DNA of 56,925 bases from Acanthaster planci (Eukaryota; Echinodermata; Asteroidea; Valvatida; Acanthasteridae): NCBI RefSeq assembly GCF_001949145.1, contig NW_019091384.1, forward strand, positions 2,068,131-2,125,055, read 5' to 3'. Under the pieces are notes generated by a model. It did not search any database. It saw nothing but the letters and a program-made list of their open reading frames with translations, and had not been told where the DNA came from. The position numbers and the translations under genes were made by a program. How positions within the stretch are numbered: position 1 is the stretch's first letter; the number at the start of each line of letters is the position of its first letter. This document shows positions 26,026-39,000 of this stretch, one piece after another.

Positions 26026-26405
26026 AAATTGTTACGCCCCAACTATAACATCAGTCCCAACTAGAGTTGGGCCCGTCCCAACTAGAGTGCTACAGTTGGG
26101 CCGGCCCAACTACAGCAGAGAGGTCCTGTTTGCATGTGTCCAGCATGTGCCAAAGTCATATCATTTACAAATGTCGTGTCATTGGTCATAGGGCTAGATG
26201 AAGAGATGAAGTGCCACATTTTAGATGAATTGTGTCAAGTGTGAGACACATTGACTTGGATAATGTTGAGACATTTCCCACAGACATTGGTCAACAATAG
26301 TTGGGCCAGCCCAACTGCAGTACTACAGTTGGGACTGTCCCAACTATAGTTGGGACTGTCCCAACTATAGTTAGGACTTATGCTATAGTTGGGGTGCAAC
26401 AAAAT
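26026..26405. mobile_element. 380-bp MITE with long terminal inverted repeats built of CCCAACTATAGTTGGGA units
   Basis: Ends AAATTGTTACGCCCCAACTA and TAGTTGGGGTGCAACAAAAT are mutual inverted repeats, continuing inward for about 80-90 bases as repeated CCCAACTA/TAGTTGGG palindromes (left 26036-26115, right 26299-26394). The central 180 bases carry no such motif and no coding frame. The open frame at its right end only translates the repeat. Confidence 0.8.
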
Positions 26406-26430
26406 CACCTGTGCAGTATTTCACTGCTGT

Positions 26431-26540
26431 GTCTTGTGAGGGGACTTGGGATGGGCCTTCTGAAGGGACTTGTGACTGGTCTTGTGAGGGGACTTGCGAC
26501 TGGTCTTGTGAGGGGACATGTGAAAGGACTTGTGATGGAC
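26431..26540 (+). repeat. Tandem repeat, about 4.5 units of 24 bp
   Basis: Units like GTCTTGTGAGGGGACTTGCG (ACTG continues) follow directly after the 380-bp MITE. Being a multiple of three, the array reads open in all frames, which explains the apparent protein there. A diverged piece (ACTTGTGACTGGTCATGTGA onward) is at about 33938-34010. Confidence 0.7.
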
Positions 26541-27020
26541 TCTAATACAAGACTGCAAATATCTGTGTATGCCAACCTGTCATTTCATCTGTGACACAGA
26601 TCAAAACTAGGGTAGATTGCCAGCACATTCTGGCATCCTATCCATAGTTGGGTGATTCCAGCTGCAGCACCATATACATCATGTACATGTAGGACAGATG
26701 ATATACATGTATGATAGTCGGGGTGATACATCATCAAGGACTCCAGATTCAAGAAGCATATAATTTCAAGACAATGGAAGTGTGAGTAAATTGAACAGAA
26801 GTCCCTGCCTGTCTTTGAGCCAGTTCGTCATGGTGGCTTCGATTAGTATGCAGTACATGTACCTGTTCCTAATAGGGGTTTTGCGCAGTAGCCATCTTGC
26901 GGGGCAGTTCTGTTGCTGCACAGGGAAACCTCCACTGTGCATACCCTGTGGAACAAAACCACTGGCCTGCAAGGTGGCAGTGTGCAAACCCTCAGTTGAT
27001 GACATTATGTTGTTTCATTC

Positions 27021-27068
27021 AGCTAGAGCTTGAAGACACAACTGGCTGCTTGAGAGTTGGAATCTGCA
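27021..27068 (+). other. Splice acceptor and 5' untranslated part of the SLC22A15-like first coding exon
   Basis: A pyrimidine-rich run ending in AG at 27021-27022 is followed by 46 bases before the ATG. An in-frame stop (TGA, 27051-27053) shows this stretch is untranslated. The true promoter and first exon must therefore lie further 5'; I could not locate them. Confidence 0.5.
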
Positions 27069-30000
27069 ATGGAATTCGACAAGGTCCTCAAGACGGTCGG
27101 GGAGTTTGGCCGGGTACAGAAGTCCAACTTCCTGCTCCTGGCCTCGCTGAACGGTTTCATGGCCATGCACATGTTGGCCCTGGCATTCGTCGGGAAGGAG
27201 CCACAGCACATCTTCTGCGCCGACAATCCCATCTCCAAGGTGCACCCCTGCAGTCCCAAGGCTAGACCATGCTCACATTACACCTACTCCAAGGAGTTCA
27301 CATCCATTGTCTCGGAGGTGAGTCCCAGGAGTGGCCAAAAGCCGTGATTTAGTTGATCCTCGCACTTCCTGATCATTCAAAATCTGCTACATGTAAGTGG
27401 TTTTGTAGGATTTTACAGGATTGAGGAAGGGAGTGCTCAGCCACTGTTACTTTACATGGGGATCGAAGGTGGATCCAGAGGTGACAATGGGACCTGTGCC
27501 TCTTCCCCAAAGGGGAGAAAATCATTGAAAGAAAGGCCATTAAAGGTTACCCAGAAAAATGTCTACAAGATTGGTCTCCCAATAAACACAACTCCACCCC
27601 ACCCTTAACCCCCCCCCCAAAAAAAAGAGGTAAAAATTGGCTCTGGATCTGCTCTGCATGGGGCTTGTTGCAGTGCCCCGTGAGGGTTGATGTATAATGT
27701 TGTGCTTGAACGATAACAGAGTAAAAACTGTTGAGAATATCAGATTAAGGTGAAAACAAATTTTTCTGTTGTTTAATGGTGGCCCAGCTTGGTTTGAAAA
27801 AGAAGACGAAGGTTAAAATGAAGAAAACTCATTAAAAAATAAATTAAATAAAATGTAATTAAAAATATCAAGTATGATTTATATTCAAGTGTAGTTAAAA
27901 TTTGGTTGAAGTTAAGAAGACTGAGCACTCTTCAAATAAAACTAATTTAATCAGTATCCTTCTCTGCCTGGAATCAAATCTGGTTTTACACCGCAATTCT
28001 GAAATCTCTGATGTAGAACATTGGATTTCTGTGAATGGGTCATTAGGGTGTGCGTGCAGGTCTATATGTTGAGCCATGTTCAGTTTCTAAACCTTCAGCC
28101 ACTTGTCACAACTGCAGCTGTGGTGAATGTGACCAACATCATGGAAGACTTGTGCAAGGCTCTACCCTTGAAAAAATTAACATCCCTGACGCAAATTAAT
28201 ATTGTTGACTACCTATACTGATATACATGTATTGTAAGACATAAGGTGGCATGGTGACCACGGCATGGGCGTGGCTGAATGCATTTTTGTGGGGGGGATG
28301 TCACCAGTTTAACTTTGCTGACAGACCCTGAGCAGTAGAATTGACGCAGTCTAGTGTCTTGAGTAGACAGTGGTGATGGTATGAGCTTACATGTATATAT
28401 ATGCTGCTGTCAGGTGACTGTTTCTGGTATTTTTTTTCTTCTCACGTTGACAGTGGGATCTGGTGTGCGACAACTCTTACAAAGTCAGCCTGGTCCAGTC
28501 TCTCTTCATGTTTGGTGTGCTGGCTGGCACCATGGTGTTTGGCACCATGGCCGACAAGTACGGACGCCGGAAAATCTGCCTCTTGGGACTGATTCTGATG
28601 TCCATGTTTGGCATGCTGAGTGCACTGACCAGGTCCTACGTCCAGTTTGCAGTAACAAGGTTAGTCGATACTTGGGAACTGGCAGAAACTTTGGGAGCTA
28701 GCGTGGGCTGTGATGGGTGCAGTAAAATTTCCCCCTCCCCCAGTCGCTCTGACCTGCCTATTCAAAAACGAGGCATCCCACCTCACTAACTATAGTGACC
28801 GCCTCAGCATCTTGTGGCCAATATAACCACTACGTACATGTACTTAAAAAAAAGAGAAAAAGAAAATTCAAAAAAATGTTTTGAATAGTCCTCATTCAGA
28901 TCGGTCTCACCGGCAAAGACCATAGAATACCAGACGTATTTAACCCTAACCCTCCAAGGGTTGCTGCCGCTAACCGTCCCCATTCACACAAAGTTAAACA
29001 CCCATATGGGACTTTGTGCACAGAGGCTGTTGGACTTTGTTTTTCTGAGGTATGCCAAACCCAATGCAAAAGTCAGCNTTTAGAGAAGAGGAACGGAGAT
29101 TGAATGAAGTCCATGTAATAGCCTACATGTATGTGAGGTGTGGCGGACACAATGGGCTCCAAGATGGACCAAGAGAGGGTGCAGTTTTACTGGCAACGGA
29201 GGCTCCTTTGGTAGTAATTTCTCCTCGCTGAATCACAAACGACTGTGAATTACAAGTATTGCAATCACATCGCTAGCAACAAAATGAACACTCCTGACCA
29301 ACATGGCTATTTTCGACTGAGGGGGTACTTCTGTTCGGGGTGGATAGGATCATGGATGGCGCTTTTTGGTTTAGGCAAAATCTTTTGTGTTTACTCCAAA
29401 TTTACCTGCTTCAAATAGTGAGCCTCCCTGTTGCATCCACCACGCATCAGAAAAGGCTAATGGGAAGTCCACAGGGCTATTTCAGGCCTGTCAGCATGAT
29501 TGCCGACATGTGCATGCTCTGCAGGCAGTTTTTGTTCACATATTTGGACCACCTCATGCAGTGTTCCTGCGGTCATGGAAATTGCTTGGAAAAGGTGTCC
29601 TGGAAAAGTTATGGAAAATGGGGGGGGGAAATGGGATGTCCTGGAGTTCTTTTTGTCAGAGGGGAAAAAAAGTCATGGAAAAGTTGTGGAAATCAAGATC
29701 GTGGGAGGGTTATTTTTGATGGGCGGCTCTTGATGTGATAACAGAATATTGATACACAGGCTACATGTACCCGTATTCCGTACATGTACCTTGTCCATCT
29801 GTAGTGGTTGTTATGGCTATCTTCCAGTTCAATAACCCTAACTGCCCTTGATCCATCAAACTCCAACAGCAGGTTTTGCTAGGTTTGGGCAGGTTTGGTA
29901 CCACACCTGATTAACCAAGTGTTGAACTACGCTCAGTTTTGTCAGGTTTGGTACTGCTGTAGTGCAAGTCATGCTGTGCTGCATAATTATACCATACCAT

Positions 30001-33000
30001 ATCACTTAAACTCCAATGAGTCACTTCGTTGCAGTTTGTCAGGTTTGGTACATTACCCTGCATAAGTACATGTACAAACAATTTTCCTCTTCAAAATGGC
30101 ATCAAGAGCCATGGAAATTGTCATAGCTTTAATCCTGGAAAAGACCTGGAATTTGGTTTTCAGCTTTCTGTGGGAACCCTGTCTTGTTCTCCAGCATCCC
30201 AGGGGAAAACCCAGACTCCTCCCTGTTACACAGTGAAATACCGAATTTCTGATGGACTGTTTGGATCCATTCCAGGTTCTTGTTGGGCACGGCTACCGGT
30301 GGCGTGATTCTCTGTTCCTTTGTGTTGGCCACAGAGAACCTGGGCAGTTCCTACAGGGGACCAGCAGGGACCTTCCTCCAAGCAGTCTTCTGCATAGGCA
30401 TTATGGTAGGTAGTAGTGCTCAGCCTCTTGTGTGCAGAGCTGACTGTTTGTTTCATCATATTTCATCCCTGGCCCTGTCAGACACAGCAAAGTGCAACAG
30501 GTGTAAAAGTCTGGTACCCCACTACACCTCAAGGAAAAGCAGTCAGTATTTGTTTTAAACACCTCGCCCACAGATTCTGCTTCAATTGATTTAAGCAATG
30601 TAGCTGATTAATTGGATGGGATTACAGTGTACAAGGTACGACTGTTTGAATAATACATGAGCTGAAAATTTACCAGCACTTGTCCAAACTACCCCTGATT
30701 CCAGCTCCGTACTGCAGGCACTCTGGAATTTGTGTAACGGCATTGCATAAATTTGCATGCAATGCCAATGGTCATGTATGAATTTCTTTAGTTGTTTGGG
30801 GTATAGTTCCCGAAGCTGTGAAAAGCAAGGCACCGAAAATAAGCGCATACCACGTGACTGGCTCTCAGCCAATCAAGATACAGAGTCTGCGGGTGAGGTG
30901 TCATAAAAATGTTCTAATCTGCTGTTGCAAGGAATTCCCATATTCATATACAAGTGCACATGTACATGTATCGAGGTTGTGCTGGCATTTACCCAGGTGG
31001 GGATACATGTACCTTCAGATGTGTAAAACAAAATGATCGTTGGTTTCACATTCAATTTGTGTAGCTGCAAGAATGATATCATTTGATGATAGGATTGGAA
31101 CAAATCGTCTGTCGCTTTGTTGAGTCACTCGCAGCTTTGCACGGTGGTAAAACATTCATCATTTGTATAGTACTGTTGCAGTAGAGGTTTGAAACGAAGA
31201 ACGGTCAGGCTTGATGTGAGCTGCCATTCCGTCCTGATTCAAACGCTAACTATTTTCGGCAACCTGTGTCCATTCTTGGCGATGGCAAATGAGCAGATTT
31301 TGAATTAATGCTTGTTTATTTTGCTCTCGTATTCACTTGTTTGTGTCTTCAGTTGTTTCTGTCTGACATGTCCCACGTTTGTTATATTCTTCAGCTGTTT
31401 GCCGTCTTGGCCTACTACATCAGGAGTTGGCGAGTGTTACTATTCACAACAACCTTACCCCTGATTGGCTATCTGTCCATCAACTGGTTGGTATTGCAAA
31501 TGGCCCTCTTTAGTTTCAACACCTAATAAGTTGTAGCACCAATCTCTGTGGGCAATAAAAACACTTCGCTTTGTCTTGCCTATAGTTAATTCCTTGGAAT
31601 TGCTAAGTGAACAACTTTGCTAATTTCAAGACGTATCGTACAACACTGGTATAACAAGGACTGGAGAGTCCAAACAAATTTTTTAGCAGAGCGGTCATTT
31701 GGTGTAGTGATTTTCAGTTTGCAATGCATAAGCTGGCCCATTTAAACTTGAAATGACCCATCTTCTGAATATGTCTGCCTAATGATTTTTGGCCTACACT
31801 TCCAAATTCCATGCGAGAAATCAAATTAAAAATGAATTTAACACCAACTTTTTGTCCAATGCATTTTCTCGTCCTTTCATATTTCACTTATCGGGTGGAT
31901 GTCACTGGAAGTTGAGTGGTGAAGTGAAATAAAGTTTTCTTTGAGTCATTGCGAAACCTCGAATGCGACATGCAGTATGGTTGCTCTGGTTCCCTCTCCT
32001 AAAAAAGAACCACAAAATGACATGCCGGTAATCTTTCTTGTAACTGGTTCACAGCTGATTTTTTGCTAAGCACGTCAATTTGCCAGGCAGGGCTTTCTGC
32101 TTAGGTGCTCATAGAAATTAGACCCCAACCAAAGGTGCTTTATTCCACGTATCACAATCTTCGATGCACCTCCTTTATTTCATCTCAGGTTTGTCCCTGA
32201 ATCTGCCAGGTGGCTGGCTTCACAGGGCCGGGTGTCCGAGGCGGAAGATATTCTGTACTATATCGGTCACACCAATGGTAAAAACATTACCAAAGCAATG
32301 GTAAGATTGCAGCGTTAGGGCTGTGCCGATTATTCCAGTATTTGGATAGATATTTGTTTATTGAAAATTATTTTTCAAACTTGATTATCCGTTAGTGAAT
32401 ATCAGTAAAATACAAAGGGGAAAAATTCTATTATTTATAAAATTGGATATTAAAAGCACATTTGAAGATATGACAAGTACATATACTTGTATCCACCAAT
32501 AAGGAAGCAATTATGTTACCGGTTGAACAATGAGAATGGAATTCCTTTGTGGGTGTCCATTTTGGATACGGGTAGCTTGTGGCTTAAGACTGGATGGTGC
32601 AGAATTATTGTAATAGACTTGTGAAGACAACATCGTAAAGGTTAAAGAAACCCGAGAAACAAGTGAATTTGACATCATAAAATGTGTGCAGAGAAATTGG
32701 CTTGAGTTTAATTGTGTTCATTATTCCGAGTTCACAGCACAAACATTTGATCTGACTTGACAATTTTACATTCATTTTTCTCTTTTATGGTAAGAACTGG
32801 CCTGGAGACTGTGTGGCAGTTTTGTGACTGTTTGCAGGGCTGCCTGAGAATTTGAACCTTCCACATGACAGTTTTTTGGGAATCGTTATGTGAACATCAG
32901 TAACTAGGAAACATATTTTTAGGTTTTTTTCTTGAATGAAAACTGTTTGAGATTGTTAGAAAAAGAAAAACAATTTGTTCTCTAATTTGCGAAATTCTGA

Positions 33001-36000
33001 ATCAAATTCTCTTGGTGAGCATAACATGAAAGGCGTACTTGTATGTGTAGTGATTATTGTGTGATAATATGATTGCATTATTCTGTCTTGTGGGAGACTT
33101 GGGACTTGGAATGAGTTGACTAAACAAGCTCCGCCGTGATTCCCCCCAGAAAACCAGCCATGCCCACTAGCAATCAAGTGCCCCCTTGTCATTTCCCTTT
33201 TTCAGGTGAAGCTGAAGACCTCCAGCAACCCAACGAATGCCAAGCAGTATGGCCTCACAGACTGTTTCCGGACTCCTGTCATCAGATCCAGAATGGTCAT
33301 CATGATCTTTAACTGGTAAGATCGAATGCAAATCTCAGATCCGGGACCAGTCTGAAATATTCAGATGTTGCGAGTTCAAAGTACAGGGATAATGATAATA
33401 TATCAGCACCTTTGAATTGCTGTGCGCCCTATAAGTGCTTTGATACTATTTATAAATATTAAATAACTTTGAATTTGACCCAAAAACCTGACATTGATCC
33501 TTGACTTTTGGATGGAGGCATCCCAATTCCAAAGTGACATTCGATCTTGAGATGAAAAAGAAAGTTGAGAGAGACAGTGTCATGTTCATTCTTGCTCACT
33601 CTGGCAGGCATTTTGAGGATTTGAGCTTGACCAAGATAAAAGGCCCAGAATCTGTTCTGTAAAGAATCAGACAAGAAAGAACTTGATACTCCTACCAATG
33701 TTTGATGTGAGATTTTATCGATGTGACTGGGGACTTAAATACATTTCCGAGGAATAAACCTAATTTGAGACTCAACCATGGAGACCTGTGCTGTTCTAAC
33801 CACTGCCAAATCCAGCAAGACAGTATCATGGTTTAGATCGTAATCGCTCGTAATCCAATCGCTCGTAATCCAATCATTCTTAAGTCACAGTATTCAAATG
33901 TGACAGAAAGCATGCTGTGACATTGCTCGGCCATTACTTGTGACTGGTCATGTGACTAAACTTGTGAAAGCACTTGTGGTGGACTCGATCACAACTCTAC
34001 AGAAACATATTTTGATATTACTAAGGAAATGAATATAATGCTTGGTGAGTGTTTGAGGCCAGCTTAGGAAAATGTCCCTCATCAGTATCCATCCGCCTGA
34101 GCTGGTCTTCCACATGTAAGACCAGCCAAGCACATATTTATTCCCATTCATAAATACCCATTGAGTCAAAGTCTGAACAAATTTTAAAAATAAAAAATTT
34201 CTGGTGGTTTTGTTCAAAATTTTATTTCATTTGTTTTTTAAACCCCGCAATTAGGTTTTGGTATGTTCCTCTCATGAGAAGTCATAAACAGTCTCCTTAT
34301 ATGGAAACAAACATGCATGTGGTACGTGTTGCATGAGGTAGCATAGAGCCAGCCCAAGCTTATTATTATTAAACTGTTTTGCAACTTAACACATGACAGG
34401 CCCTCGACCACTAGGAATGGCTAAACCGTCCTACATGTAAGCCCCCCAAAATAGTTGTCTCTGGTCAGACTGATGTTCCAGAATTGATGCAGCGATGCGG
34501 TTTTTAAAAAAATGTGTACTCCTCCAGGGTTGGATCGTACAGATAATTGCAGACACAGGTTGTCAAGTCATGGGACTAGACCAGCTTTATTATGATTATA
34601 AGCTGACAATAAACAACTTTGTATCCATAGTCTGCTGTCATTGTTCAACATCAATCTCATCAGGATCTATCGCCCTGAGTAAAAGATCGAGCTGCCCGCA
34701 AAAATGTTGAGGCAGTGCAGCAATAGAGGGCGCTGTTGCAGCTCTTGCAGAGAAAAAAAAAAGAATGACGAGCATGCTTGAAAATTGACGTGCGCGCTGA
34801 CCGGAGACGAAAGACTTTTTTTGGCCTTAGGTATTTATGAGTAATTTATATACATTTGACCCAGAGCAATTCTGGTCCAAGCCAGTTTGGTTCATCAGGA
34901 CGTTGTTTATCTCCGGTTTCCTTGGCATGGAACGACTGAGAATATTTCTATTCCCCCTGGATGGGATGCCAGTCCATCGCAGGTTGCCTCCCCAGCTAAT
35001 GCTGGTGCCCCTTTATAATCCTTGGTGCAGAGAAGCAAGCAGGGGTGAAGTGGCTTGCCAAGGGCCACAACATACTGCCAGCAGCTGGATTCGAACCACC
35101 AACCCTACGATTGGAAGCCACAGACCCTAACCACTCGGCCACCTGCCCAGAGGGTAAGGGGTCAATTGATTGATAAAATGTGAGCAAGAACTGACCATGA
35201 AGAACCATGCGCTGTTTTTTGCACACAGGTTTACATGCAGCATGGTGTACTACGGCCTGACCATGAACGCCAGCAACCAAGGAGGCAACATGTACACCAG
35301 CTTTGCCTTGTCTGGCCTGGCTGAATTGCCTGCCTACACCGTCTGCTTTTTTCTTCTAAACAGGTGAGTTGATATTACTCCATGTTTAGCTCAGGAGGCG
35401 GCTGCTTCCAGATATTATGGCTCAGGCTGCAAATATCACACGAGCATATGGGAAGCAGTGGTCTGGGACCCTACCCCCTTTCTATAGACACGTGTGCTAC
35501 TACACCACAAGAAGCAGCAGTCAGTATTTGTTTTGTAACGTCTCTCCCACAGATTCTGCTTGATTTTAGTGATTTAACTGATTAATTTGATTTAACACAT
35601 ATAAAAGGTATGTCTTCTTGAAAAGAGAAATTTTTGGTTGTAAATTTGCTGGCTCTTTCCAATGTCCACTTCACAAAATGTTTGAATCCAGCTCTGAAGC
35701 TGCCTCCATTGAAAAATTTAACACGACCTCAATTCTCCAAAATCCTCTGTTATTTCTTGAATATGTTCCTTAGAGGGTTGACTACTGCTTTTGATCTGAA
35801 ATCAAAATCCTAGAGTATTTTTTTTTTCTCGGAATGTGTAACATTTACTGAGCTGAAACCTTTGGCCTCAAAGGAACATAACGCACAAATAACAAATGAT
35901 GGACTGTACCTTTCATGCTTGATGAAACCCATTGACGAAGTTCTTGCATCAGGCATCAGAAAATCCACAAAGATATGCACGTAACACCTGACAATAACAA

Positions 36001-39000
36001 TTCATTCCTCTCCTTTGTAACTTTATCAGGTTTGGGAGACGGAAGCTTTTACTTATGTCGATTTTTACGGCTGGCATCACCTGCCTAGCTCTTGTGACTG
36101 TGCCATCACGTGAGTTGTGAATTTGTTTTACATTTTGCCTTTACCGAATCTTCCAAATCACTTTAATGAGTGCCTCATGAAGAAATCCTGTTCCGTTTCA
36201 TGAACAATCATTTCTCTATTGCTCCTGACAAAATAATTGGGGTGGTTGTATCCACCTCAAGCAGAAGCACCCCCGCATTGATTGAGAACAGCCATATTGG
36301 TCGAGAGTGTTCATTTTGTCGGTAGTGATGCGACCGTAACGCGTGCATTTCATAGTTGTTTGTGAACCGGCGAAGCTCAGTTCTGACCAATGAAGCTTCC
36401 AAAATTGCAGCCTCTTGGCCCAGCGCGAGGCTCATTGTGTTAATGAAAAGACTTCATTGCATCCCTTGTGTTGAATGAACTTTTTCTCGGGCAGACTTTG
36501 TATCATGAGTTGGTTTTGTTTTTGATTATATACTTATTGTGCTTTGTGCTACTGCATTTGGGTTGTAATTCAAAACCTCCTGCTTTGGCTTGGTACCAGA
36601 TCCTGAACTGATGAACCTACGCACGAGCCTCAACTTTGTAGGCAAGATGGGTGTGGCGGCTGCATTCAACATTGTTTACATCTATGCCTCAGAACTGCTG
36701 CCAACAGTTGTCAGGTAATAAGGGAGATAGGATGTCTGAAACAGACTGTAAGGCAGGGACCCAGACTCTTAAAGCTAAGAGCTTTGGCTGTGGCTAGGTC
36801 TGTTGTCAGTGTGCGGCCATGTATTTGCTAATGACAAAGACCAGAAACCAATTTCACCAAACCTTAACCCTAACCTTCACCAACCACACAGAATTAAACA
36901 GTAGTAAAGTGTTTAATTCTGTGGGGATAGGTCTGGTATACTTCAGCATACATTTTTTTCAAACTATGTGAAGTTTTCAGTGTCCGTAGGTTGGAGGGTA
37001 ATAATTCCTTGCCTTTAAGTGTGGCACTCATATTGAACTGCTAGTACAGAAACAATGTGTACATGTATGTGCTCATAGTTGCCCTCGCATGGAGACTTGT
37101 ATTGTTACGTCATAGATTTAAGCAATTTTGCCAACCAGTGGCAGTAATGCGCATGCACCTGCCTTATTTGCATATTTCATCAGCAAGATCCATTTGGGGT
37201 AGTCAGGGATATTGATCGATTTGATTCCTTTAAAAATGTGGACCTCACTGACACTCTCCATCTGAGATTGGAGTGAGGGACAAAAGTGGCTTTGGAAGGC
37301 AACCCCCCCAAAAAAAAAGAAAAAAGGAAAAAAATCTTGCATTGGGCATTTGTTCAGCAAAATTTCAACCATGCATGCAGTCAACAGAATCTTTGTGTTT
37401 CTGTTCAGAAACAGCGGCATGGGTGTGTGCTCCATGGCAGCTCGATTAGGGGGTGTAGTCGCACCGTCGGTCATCTTAATGGTAAGGAGAAAAAACCTTG
37501 TTACCTGGTCACAAAAAATTGGCTGACATGTATCCGTAGGTTCAGCAAGCACTGGAAAGAGATTCTAGCCCAACAAAGGATACCAAATTAGCTTCTTAAC
37601 CACTTCGACCCGTTTTCGGGTACATAGACTTTATATGCAGAGCCGGGAGCCCGGAACGGGGACAAAAGAGTTGGGCCTTATAACAAAAGACTGTGCTCAG
37701 CACAAAAGACTGAGCTGCTGGGCATTGCCAACATTTTTTCGCTCTCAATAGTGGAGATAATCCAGCCTTGTTTTGAAACCGTATACCACTGTTTGAGGCA
37801 TTTAGAGAGAGCGGATTACCACCGGGGATAAAAGCTCTCCACACAGCACCGCTGCATACTAATCTAGCCCCTATTGAAAAGAGGTCAGTAGTGCACTGTG
37901 CGGCTTTCAGGAACAAAAGAATCTTGGATAACACTGCACAATTTGGGCTCTTTTTCCAAGGCTGCAGGCCTGGCTGAAATATTCAGGAATCAATGAAGGA
38001 TACCTGTCAGCTTTAGAGTAGTCCCAAAGAGTCCTTCATGTGGGTATAAACTGCCATTAAATAAAATGAAGAATTTTGAAAACAGAAAATCTTGAAAAGG
38101 ACCCGGCATCTTGTCTTGCTCAAGAAAAATCCTCCCTGCAGCAAGTGGTTAATGTCACACACACACAGGGTGTGTCTGCGATTTCCCAAGACCTTTTCTG
38201 ATTTTGCAAGTTTTAACTGAGAAATCGAGAATTTAAGAGTTTAAGCATTTATTATTATTTTTTTTCACCTTTCTTGCACTTGATACAAAAAAATCAAGCT
38301 TAAAACCCACACTTACAGCCATTCGTACGAGGAATGTCATGTTTTGTTAGCTGTTGAAAGCCCCAGAAAAGTCAGAGTAATTTCTGTCTTCACCACAACC
38401 CTTCTGCTCTGCGTTTGGTGAAATTTTCTTTGTCCTTCAATCTCACCCTTGATGAGGGTCTGTTTGAGTGAAGAAGAGATTTTATTACTAAGCAACAGTC
38501 CCCCTTGTGTAAAGCTCTGAGAATGCCGGAAGTGTCTCACATGGATTCTCTCAGCTAGGGATGTGCATTTCCGGGTATTTTTAGAACCGGCTACCCGTTT
38601 TTTGTTAACATCCGGTACCCGGAAAAGAGATCACTGAATAACAAATGGCATTGCGTGCGACCTGCATGACCTGGTGGGCCATGTGCCCGAAACATGGTTC
38701 TTTTGGTACATAAGAAGCAAGCAGCACATTGTTCTAAATGTCAGAGTTAATCTCTCCTACCTTTATATCAAACAAAATTGTTACATGTACCTTCAGTTTG
38801 CAAATTTTTTTTGGGGGGTATATGAAACAGAAAAACAAATCCTCACGGGGAACGTCAGAAAAGAGCACAGAGCTGCAAAGTCTCAGCCCTTAGTGACAAT
38901 ACTGCACAGCAGTCTGGACCGCTTGAGTGCTGTCTTGAGTTGGTCCATCTGAAGACATACGGAGTTATGCTAACTTGTTTGCCATGTGCGCATGGCAAGC

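Larger units (their letters stand above)
21505..27020. other. Upstream region of the SLC22A15-like gene
   Basis: Holds CpG-richer DNA at 21.5-22.6 and 24.5-25.0 kb (possible promoters), the foldback half-copies, the 130-bp hairpin, the 380-bp MITE and a tandem repeat. The non-coding first exon of the transporter should be in or before it. No coding exon was recognised. Confidence 0.45.

Noticed and set aside
26301-26594. 97-codon open frame with Thr/Val and Gly/Leu repeats
   Set aside because: It simply translates the MITE palindromes and the 24-bp tandem array.
28940-28960. Interstitial telomeric repeat (AACCCTAACCCT)
   Set aside because: Only two units, and the same word marks ends of small hairpin elements elsewhere in the window.
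29340-29738. Overlapping plus-strand open frames of 77-132 codons
   Set aside because: They lie in SLC22 intron 2 with G/A-rich repeats (GGAAAAGTTGTGGAAA type), and three frames are open at once. No splice link to the gene.
35080-35152. Stand-alone tRNA gene on the minus strand
   Set aside because: A and B boxes are present, but the anticodon arm does not fold convincingly and the SINE body follows directly.
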